Positions 1 to 5,394 of a stretch of 5,394 nt of DNA are shown piece by piece. The position numbers and the translations under genes are program-made. The DNA lies in NCBI GenBank assembly GCA_026991065.1, contig JALXCG010000527.1, forward strand, positions 1 through 5,394. Direction: 5' to 3'. A model generated the notes under the pieces. It ran no database searches. It worked only from the letters and a program-made list of their open reading frames with translations, and had not been told where the DNA came from. Origin of the DNA: JALXCG01 sp026991065 [NCBI: Gemmatimonadota bacterium]. Its GTDB lineage: Bacteria; GCA-2686955. Every line of letters starts with the position of its first letter. Within the stretch, counting starts at the first letter, position 1.

Positions 1-3000
1 GCCTGGTTCAGGCGCTGCACGATCCCCCCCACAAGTCATTGATTCTGAACTCCGGAATCAAGCACACCGAGGAGGCGCGGAAACTGGCGCAAGCACTGAT
101 CGACGAACCACTGGCCGGTTACAACCGAGCCCCCGACCTGCTCGCTTCCGGCGCCGATCGGGCGGTGGTAGGGCCCGCGTCAGCGGCGCGGGTAGACTGG
201 CGCAAGCGACCGATTATCACTCACCCCCTGCAGCCCGGGGTGCAGATGGAAGCAGCGTTTGAGCAGATGCCCGTGGGGCAAGGCGCACAAGCCAGGATCC
301 AAGCCATCACGCAGAATCTCTGTGAATACTACCAACAGGACGATGCCGCCGGCGACAGCGGGACCGGCGACACAAACTCGGCCCGAACGGCTTCCGGTGA
401 CGCCGACGAAACGGAATCCGCCCCCCGCGCTTGGAATGATCCCGAGCAACTGTTGCGAGCACGTCTCCTCCTGTGGCGTCAAATGGATGCGGTTACCCGC
501 GAGATCGGCGTGCCGGCCGCCTGGCTGCCCGCTGACTCCCGTTCACCGGATCACAGCATCGATGCCCACCTGCGAATGGCCACCGCAGCAGCTTTCATGG
601 AACCTCCGGCACGCAAAGGGCGCCGTCCGGAGCGTCAGATCTGGTTGCTGCAGATGGGGGTCCGAGGCGTTCAGAAGTTCATTGCGGAATCACGCAAAAC
701 ACGCGACCTGTGGACCTCCTGCATGATCTTTTCGGAGTTGGTCTGGGCCGCAATGGCGGTGGTGGTAGACACCTACGGGCCGGAAGCGATTCTGTACCCG
801 GACATTCACGGCAATCCACTGATGGACCAGTGGTTGTTGCGGAACAGCATGGCCGGCGCGGTACCGGATGCGATCCGGCAGACCGGCGCCCCCACCTACG
901 CCGCCCCGATTCCCAACACCTTCATGGCCCTGGTGCCGGCAGGCGGCGCGGGAGATCTGCCAAAACTGGAAGATCTGGCACAACAATGCGAAACCGCCGT
1001 CCACATGCGCTGGCAGGAACTGGCAGATTCAGTACATGATTTTGTGCAGCGGAAAATGGGCAAAGGAGCCTGGCAAGGGGTATGGAAACGTCAGTTTGCC
1101 ACACAGCACGCCCCCGATTTCGTTTGGAGTGCGGTGCGCTGGCGCCGGCGCCTCCGGGGAATCGAGCCGCGTCCGCTCGACCTCAAGAAGCTCCCCGGCC
1201 AGCCCGAGGAGTCCGCGTTCGCGATCCTGCGTGAGCGCGAGCGTGCCCTGGCTCCCTGGATGCCCAGAACCCTATGGAACCATTACGAGCAAGCACGGGA
1301 TGCATCCTGGGCAGTCGACACTGCTTTCGGAAGACGCTACCACTCGGCTGAACGGGGCTTCGATTATGCACTGGTGCACCATCAGTTGCGCCGCAGTTAC
1401 CAGCTCCGCAAGCTGGCGGAGACTCCCGTATCGACCGAGGAGCCGGGTGAAAAGTGCTGCTTGACCGGTCGCCACGAAGTTCTCTCCAACCAACCGGCCA
1501 CATCCTCTCCGCAGCCCGCGCATCGCACCCGGCAAGCGGGGCGCGACTTCTGGAGCAGACTGGGGCTGGAAGATGGTGGAGAGGAGCGGCTCGGTGGTCC
1601 GGGCACTCTCAAGCGCTTTCTCGCCTATGTACCCCCGAGAATCTTCCGCGGCACCGACAACGAACCGTTCCCGGAGCGTTGGGCGGGAATCAACCATGCG
1701 CCTGCCGACCCGCGTGTACCTTTCCCTTCCACTGCCGGAGTGGCTGCCAGTCGATTTCTGGTCGCCCTGGCGAAAACCGATGATCCGGCCCTCCGCGCCG
1801 ACCGCGATCAGTTTGTGAAACACATCGCGGCCACGGAAACTCTGCGGGAAAGCGTGCATCTCCAGGCCCACCCCCGCTTGAGCGGCGTTGATCCAGATTC
1901 CGAATCGGGCCGTTTTGTCCAGGTGGAAGCGGAATACCTGCACGTCGATGCACTCGAATCGCTGATCACACGCCACAAGAAGCGGGGCGAGCAGGAAGAA
2001 GCTGAGCGCATCGAGAAAGTCAAGAAAGCCGCGAGCCGGCTCTGGAAACGAACCCGGGGAGAGAAGCCGCTGCTGCCCCCGCTCGGTACCGGGGTCGGCA
2101 TTCTGGCCATGGACGGTGATGGCATGTCACGCCTGCTGGATGGAGATCCGGCGGTGATCCAAACCACCTGGCGCGACGTTCTGCATCCAGATGTTCCCCC
2201 GCAGTTCGCGGGCTGGAGAGACTCAACCGAAGCCTCCGACAGGCGGCGGGCAGCTGCCGAAGCCTGGAATGGAATTCTGGACAAGCCGCGCCACATGGGC
2301 CCCGCGTTGCATGCCGCTATCACCCGCAGCCTGGCCACTTTCGTTCACGAGATCGTAGCCTGGGTGGTGGAGGGCGAGTTTCACGGCCGGCTGATCTATG
2401 CCGGTGGGGATGACCTGCTCGCGATGCTCCCCGCGACCGATCTGATCGGCGCCGCCACGCGACTGCAACAGCTTTTTTCCGCTCCCTTCATCATCGACAC
2501 CGCGCCGAAGATCACTCCCTGGAGTTGGCGAACCGGAAATCACGCTCTCTCCGACAGCGGCAAAAAGGAGCGGCAGCGCTTTCTCATTCCGGAGGTTCCG
2601 TCGCGCGATCCGAACGATACCCGGCAGGTAACCCCGATCAGTCTGGCGAATTGCACATGGGAACCACATGCCGCCACTGGAGAACCCGCACAGCCACCCG
2701 CCGAGTTGCGCCTGGATCGCATTCACATCATTCCCATGCTGGGCCGGGCGCACAGCATGAGCGCCGGCATCGCTTTTGGTCACTACAAGACCCCCTTGGG
2801 ACGAATGATCCGCGAAGCGCGATACAATCTGGATGAAGTGGCCAAGAAACGTCCCCACGCGGAGACGCAACACAATCCGGATGGGACGGCCGAAGAACCG
2901 CGCAAAGCAGCCATCGCCATCACCCGCTTCACCCGCAGCGGTGCCAAAGGGCGATTCTGCGCGGGCTGGGAGGTGGGTAGCGACGGGTCGGATCCTGCCC

Positions 3001-3395
3001 CCACCTGGCAGCCCGATCCCCCGGCAATTGGCCACTGCTTCAGAACCGCCGTCCAGGCCTTCGCCACCGGCACCCTGTCCGCACGCCTGCCCTACAAGCT
3101 GTGGGAAACCATCAAGATCGTGGGGCCGGAAATTCTCACCCAGGAGAAAGATACGCGGAAGGAGTTCGTGCTGGGCTGGCTGACGCGTTCGGGGCAACTG
3201 GACGGGGAGCCATTGAAGCCGATCCGGGAGGCTTGCCTGGCGCTGATCAATGCAGGAATCGAGTATGCGGGCTCCCTGCAATCAACCCCTAAAAAGCAAC
3301 AGTACGCGATTGTCGCCGGGCTCTTGCTGGCGCGTCACCTCGCTGCGGAACAGACGGTTGAATCCGACGCTGGAGGAGCAAATCACGATGGATAA
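1..3395 (+). CDS. cmr2: Type III-B CRISPR-associated protein Cas10/Cmr2, large subunit (5'-partial)
   Basis: Large subunit of the Cmr RNA-targeting effector complex; in this family it makes cyclic oligoadenylate second messengers from ATP when target RNA is bound, and its HD domain can cut ssDNA. The frame is open to the window edge (first full codon at 3), giving 1130 residues here, so the true start lies upstream. A TTG at 39 is the first start-like codon inside the window, but using it would delete the HD motif. Seen, numbering from position 3: HD motif HDPPHK (residues 6-11); ADR (51-53) and HPLQPG (74-79), typical of the Cmr2 N-terminus; an acidic, Gly/Ser/Thr-rich linker (113-142); VQKFIAESRKTRDLW (223-237), a strong Cmr2 signature; a degenerate zinc-ribbon (485-538); first palm DGDGM (704-708); GGDD (801-804) in the second palm; SAGIAFGHYKTPL (920-932); then a helical C-terminal part. 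It is longer than the 871-residue Pyrococcus furiosus protein. An intact GGDD favours III-B over III-C. The last 8 nt overlap cmr3. Identification is very secure. Confidence 0.96.
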   Translation, partial: LVQALHDPPHKSLILNSGIKHTEEARKLAQALIDEPLAGYNRAPDLLASGADRAVVGPASAARVDWRKRPIITHPLQPGVQMEAAFEQMPVGQGAQARIQAITQNLCEYYQQDDAAGDSGTGDTNSARTASGDADETESAPRAWNDPEQLLRARLLLWRQMDAVTREIGVPAAWLPADSRSPDHSIDAHLRMATAAAFMEPPARKGRRPERQIWLLQMGVRGVQKFIAESRKTRDLWTSCMIFSELVWAAMAVVVDTYGPEAILYPDIHGNPLMDQWLLRNSMAGAVPDAIRQTGAPTYAAPIPNTFMALVPAGGAGDLPKLEDLAQQCETAVHMRWQELADSVHDFVQRKMGKGAWQGVWKRQFATQHAPDFVWSAVRWRRRLRGIEPRPLDLKKLPGQPEESAFAILRERERALAPWMPRTLWNHYEQARDASWAVDTAFGRRYHSAERGFDYALVHHQLRRSYQLRKLAETPVSTEEPGEKCCLTGRHEVLSNQPATSSPQPAHRTRQAGRDFWSRLGLEDGGEERLGGPGTLKRFLAYVPPRIFRGTDNEPFPERWAGINHAPADPRVPFPSTAGVAASRFLVALAKTDDPALRADRDQFVKHIAATETLRESVHLQAHPRLSGVDPDSESGRFVQVEAEYLHVDALESLITRHKKRGEQEEAERIEKVKKAASRLWKRTRGEKPLLPPLGTGVGILAMDGDGMSRLLDGDPAVIQTTWRDVLHPDVPPQFAGWRDSTEASDRRRAAAEAWNGILDKPRHMGPALHAAITRSLATFVHEIVAWVVEGEFHGRLIYAGGDDLLAMLPATDLIGAATRLQQLFSAPFIIDTAPKITPWSWRTGNHALSDSGKKERQRFLIPEVPSRDPNDTRQVTPISLANCTWEPHAATGEPAQPPAELRLDRIHIIPMLGRAHSMSAGIAFGHYKTPLGRMIREARYNLDEVAKKRPHAETQHNPDGTAEEPRKAAIAITRFTRSGAKGRFCAGWEVGSDGSDPAPTWQPDPPAIGHCFRTAVQAFATGTLSARLPYKLWETIKIVGPEILTQEKDTRKEFVLGWLTRSGQLDGEPLKPIREACLALINAGIEYAGSLQSTPKKQQYAIVAGLLLARHLAAEQTVESDAGGANHDG
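3372..3377 (+). promoter_or_regulatory. Ribosome binding site of cmr3
   Basis: GGAGGA lies 10 nt before the ATG at 3388, inside the last codons of cmr2. It decides the start of cmr3: the same frame is open further upstream, to a possible start at 3250, but that extension is not Cmr3-like and merely overlaps the cmr2 coding sequence. Confidence 0.75.
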
Positions 3396-4638
3396 TTGGT
3401 TCAAGGTCGAACCCATCGACACCACTTGGTATCGCAGTGGGAAACCGTTTGTGGCGGGGGAGAACAGTTTTGATGGCGGTCTCTTTCCGCCCACCCCGTG
3501 GAGTTTTCAGGGGCTGATTCGCAGTCAAATCCTGCGCAAGCGCGCCGGTGCGCGCGGCATCGATGCGTTGGGACCGAAACAGATCGCTGCCACGGTCGGA
3601 ACTTCCAGCCGACTGCCTGCGGGTTGGGCGATCATGGGACCATTCCCGGCACTTCGGAACCGGGCTGGCGAGTTGGAGCCCTGGGTGCCCGCTCCCCGTT
3701 TTCTGTGGGTCGACCGGAGGGACACCGGCCGTGAGGTTCCTCATCGCGCCACACCGAAGGCACTGACCGCTTCAACTCAAGCGGCCAGTTGGGAAGAAGA
3801 ATGCGACCTCCTCGCCAAACCGCTACCCCGCGGCAACCCGCGTTCCTTCCCCTGGGCCTGGGTACCTGAGAGCAATGCGGAACCGCACCAGGGCTGGATC
3901 TCCGCTTCCAACCTGGACTGGCTGGTTCGGGAAAAAGGCGACTGGCGGCAGGAGAAGTCCACCCGGGATTCGCTTCCTCCGTTTGTGCTCGAGGAGGAAC
4001 GCTACGGAATCGCGATTGAAGGAGGCAAAGCCGCCGATCAGATGCTCTTCATGGGCATCCACCACCGCCTGAAGCGTGGTTCCGCACTTCTCGGTTGCCT
4101 GCACGGCGCACCTCTGGATCAGTTGGTGGACAGCGTTGTAGCAACCGGCAAGAAAGGCCGGCTGGTCGGCCTGCGGGCTCTTTCCAGCGCGGAGCAGCAC
4201 AACGTGCTGCCCAGCCTGCTGCGCGGCGATCACCTGCCGGCGCTGCCGCCGGATGAACTGCTGGTTTGGGTCAGCTTGCTGACCCCGGCTTTCGCCACCG
4301 GGACCGGCAATTGCCACCCGTTCGGCTCCCTGACTCTGGACGATGTCCGGCTGGATCTGTGCGCAGTTCTGGCCAGCGCCGGGCCGGAGATCGGTGGCTT
4401 CGACCATGCAGCGGGCGGCGGCCGCCCGGTTCGCGCAACGTGGGCTCCCGGCTCCTCCTGGGGTTTTCGACTTCACGGAGGGAGTCGTGAGCAGCGGGGC
4501 ATCCTGCTGAAACAACTGGCTTCCAACCCAATAACAACCCACCCCGAAGAGGAGCGATTCGGCTTTGCGCAGCGCATTGTGACAGCAATCGATCCCACAA
4601 CCAACGCCCCCTATAAAGAGGAAGAGCACCATGGCTGA
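3388..4638 (+). CDS. cmr3: Type III-B CRISPR-associated RAMP protein Cmr3
   Basis: Cmr3 is a Cas5-like RAMP subunit that, with Cmr2, sits at the foot of the Cmr complex and holds the 5' tag of the crRNA; it is not known to be a nuclease. The product is 416 residues. The N-terminus matches the family closely: VEPIDTTWYRSGKPF (7-21) corresponds to the usual 'PlD..ffR.g.PF' block, and LFPPTPWSFQGLIRS (32-46) to the 'FPP.P....G.iRs' block. Near the C-terminus are a glycine-rich GGFDHAAGGG stretch (336-345) and APGSSWGF (353-360), which matches the conserved 'paGS.y.f' element of Cmr3 RAMP folds. The start at 3388 is chosen because homology begins at once with MDNWFKVEP and a good ribosome binding site precedes it. 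A longer in-frame reading from 3250 would add 46 residues without family character. It overlaps cmr2 by 8 nt and cmr4 by 8 nt, consistent with one operon and coupled translation. Confidence 0.95.
   Translation: MDNWFKVEPIDTTWYRSGKPFVAGENSFDGGLFPPTPWSFQGLIRSQILRKRAGARGIDALGPKQIAATVGTSSRLPAGWAIMGPFPALRNRAGELEPWVPAPRFLWVDRRDTGREVPHRATPKALTASTQAASWEEECDLLAKPLPRGNPRSFPWAWVPESNAEPHQGWISASNLDWLVREKGDWRQEKSTRDSLPPFVLEEERYGIAIEGGKAADQMLFMGIHHRLKRGSALLGCLHGAPLDQLVDSVVATGKKGRLVGLRALSSAEQHNVLPSLLRGDHLPALPPDELLVWVSLLTPAFATGTGNCHPFGSLTLDDVRLDLCAVLASAGPEIGGFDHAAGGGRPVRATWAPGSSWGFRLHGGSREQRGILLKQLASNPITTHPEEERFGFAQRIVTAIDPTTNAPYKEEEHHG
4617..4624 (+). promoter_or_regulatory. Ribosome binding site of cmr4
   Basis: The purine-rich AGAGGAAG, with its AGGA core at 4619-4622, ends a few bases before the ATG at 4631 and lies within the last codons of cmr3. 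It supports the cmr4 start and independent or coupled re-initiation at this junction. Confidence 0.65.
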
Positions 4639-5394
4639 GAATTCGATCGAGATCGGAGTGTATCTGCTTACGCCCACCCATCTCGGCAGTGGGCAAGCGG
4701 CGGCCGCCGTGGACCTGCCGATCATTCGGGAGAGCCACACCGATTATCCGCTTCTGCCCGGAACAGCGATCAAAGGCGTGCTGCGGCAGCATGCAAGCAG
4801 GACGGATCCGGAAATCACAACAACTCTTTTCGGCACCGAGCCACCACAGAGCGGTGCCCCCGACACGCGCGCGACCAATCCCGGCGCGCTGGTATTCACC
4901 GATGGGCATCTGCTCGCCTTTCCGGTCCGCTCGCTACAAGCGGCCTTCTATTGGGTTACCTGCCCCTGGGTGATGGAACGTTGGATCCGCCAGCGCAAGG
5001 CGGTCGGCCTGGACGCTCCTGAGTTACAGGTCTCATCACTTGCTCCCGCGGCCACTTTTACTCCGCGCAACAATGCCCTGGTGCTGGAAAATCGTCTAGT
5101 GGAGGGAGTTACCGAAAAAGAGGATCTGCAGGCGATCGGCAAAGAATGGAGCACGCTCTTGCCGGCCAATGAACCTCAACTCCAAGAGCGGTTTCAGTCC
5201 CATTTGGTGTCGGTTCCGGATGAACTCTTCGCCGACCTGGTGCGACGCACCACTCCGGTCAATGCGCGCATTCAGTTGACGCCGGGCAAGACCACCGACA
5301 AATGGGTCGACCCGGACAACGGCAACAAAGAATACAGCGGCAATCTCTGGTATGAAGAGACCCTGCCTCCCGACTGCCTCTTCTCCACTCTGGT
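4631..5394 (+). CDS. cmr4: Type III-B CRISPR-associated RAMP protein Cmr4 (3'-partial)
   Basis: Cmr4 is the Cas7-like backbone subunit; several copies line the crRNA and each cuts the bound target RNA, giving products at 6-nt steps. The frame is open to the window edge with 254 complete codons and no stop; family members are usually around 300 residues, so roughly the last fifth is missing. Seen: YLLTPTHLGSG (11-21), the classic N-terminal Cmr4 block; VDLPIIRESH (27-36), whose Asp28 aligns with the catalytic Asp26 of P. furiosus Cmr4; LPGTAIKGVLR (42-52), the RAMP 'pG.s.KG.lR' element; PVRSLQAAFYWVTCP (98-113 region), matching the family's 'PVrSl.g.faWvTcP'; LVLEN (150-154), in the region of the insertion thumb; and TTPVNARIQL followed by LWYEETLPPDCLF near the window end, matching the conserved 'T.v..Ri.....LfyeE.lP..tlf'. 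The ATG overlaps the cmr3 stop by 8 nt. Together with intact Asp28 this predicts an active target-RNA nuclease. Confidence 0.95.
   Translation, partial: MAENSIEIGVYLLTPTHLGSGQAAAAVDLPIIRESHTDYPLLPGTAIKGVLRQHASRTDPEITTTLFGTEPPQSGAPDTRATNPGALVFTDGHLLAFPVRSLQAAFYWVTCPWVMERWIRQRKAVGLDAPELQVSSLAPAATFTPRNNALVLENRLVEGVTEKEDLQAIGKEWSTLLPANEPQLQERFQSHLVSVPDELFADLVRRTTPVNARIQLTPGKTTDKWVDPDNGNKEYSGNLWYEETLPPDCLFSTL

Noticed and set aside
1272-1976. 234-codon open frame on the - strand within cmr2
   Set aside because: Antisense shadow with no recognisable motif and no independent start signal.
2223-3281. 352-codon open frame on the - strand, antisense to cmr2
   Set aside because: It lies wholly inside the convincingly coding cmr2 C-terminal half; the translation has no recognisable domain and is the usual antisense shadow in GC-rich DNA.
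3250-3387. Upstream extension of cmr3 to a start at 3250
   Set aside because: The 46 extra residues overlap cmr2 in another frame, do not resemble Cmr3, and the ATG at 3388 has a good ribosome binding site and begins directly with the conserved N-terminal block.
3823-4740. 305-codon open frame on the - strand across cmr3 and the cmr4 start
   Set aside because: It is antisense to two genes with clear family motifs and spans their junction; no domain is recognisable in it.
1-5394. CRISPR array, tRNA, rRNA, insertion sequence or terminator
   Set aside because: No regularly spaced direct repeats, RNA gene signatures, transposase motifs or terminator hairpin followed by a T-run were seen; the whole window is covered by three overlapping coding sequences.

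Overview
The window holds three consecutive genes on the + strand of a type III-B (Cmr) CRISPR-Cas effector operon: cas10/cmr2 (5' end outside the window), cmr3 (complete) and cmr4 (3' end outside the window). The DNA is GC-rich throughout, third codon positions favour G/C, and Shine-Dalgarno-like sequences precede the internal starts. This fits a GC-rich bacterium, but nothing here allows a confident taxonomic placement.

Layout: positions 1-3395 encode the large subunit Cas10/Cmr2. The frame is open back to the first base and already carries the HD motif (HDPP) at about 18-29. Positions 3388-4638 encode Cmr3, which caps the 5' tag of the crRNA. Positions 4631-5394 encode the first 254 codons of Cmr4, the backbone RAMP that cleaves target RNA. 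Both junctions are 8-nt overlaps, so the genes are very probably co-transcribed and translationally coupled. There is no intergenic space, RNA gene, CRISPR repeat or mobile element in the window. cmr5, cmr6 and cmr1 are not seen and would be expected in the flanks.

Together the products should form the core of a crRNA-guided complex. Cmr4 subunits bind the crRNA spacer and cut complementary RNA at regular intervals. Cmr3 and Cmr2 sit at the 5'-tag end. On target RNA binding Cmr2 is expected to make cyclic oligoadenylates through its intact GGDD palm, and may cut single-stranded DNA through its HD domain. Active-site motifs are retained in Cmr2 (HD, DGD, GGDD) and Cmr4 (Asp28), so the system looks functional. 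The main departures from the family pattern are in Cmr2: the zinc-ribbon appears to have lost three of its four cysteines, and there are extra polar segments near the N-terminus and after GGDD. The system itself is a known type.
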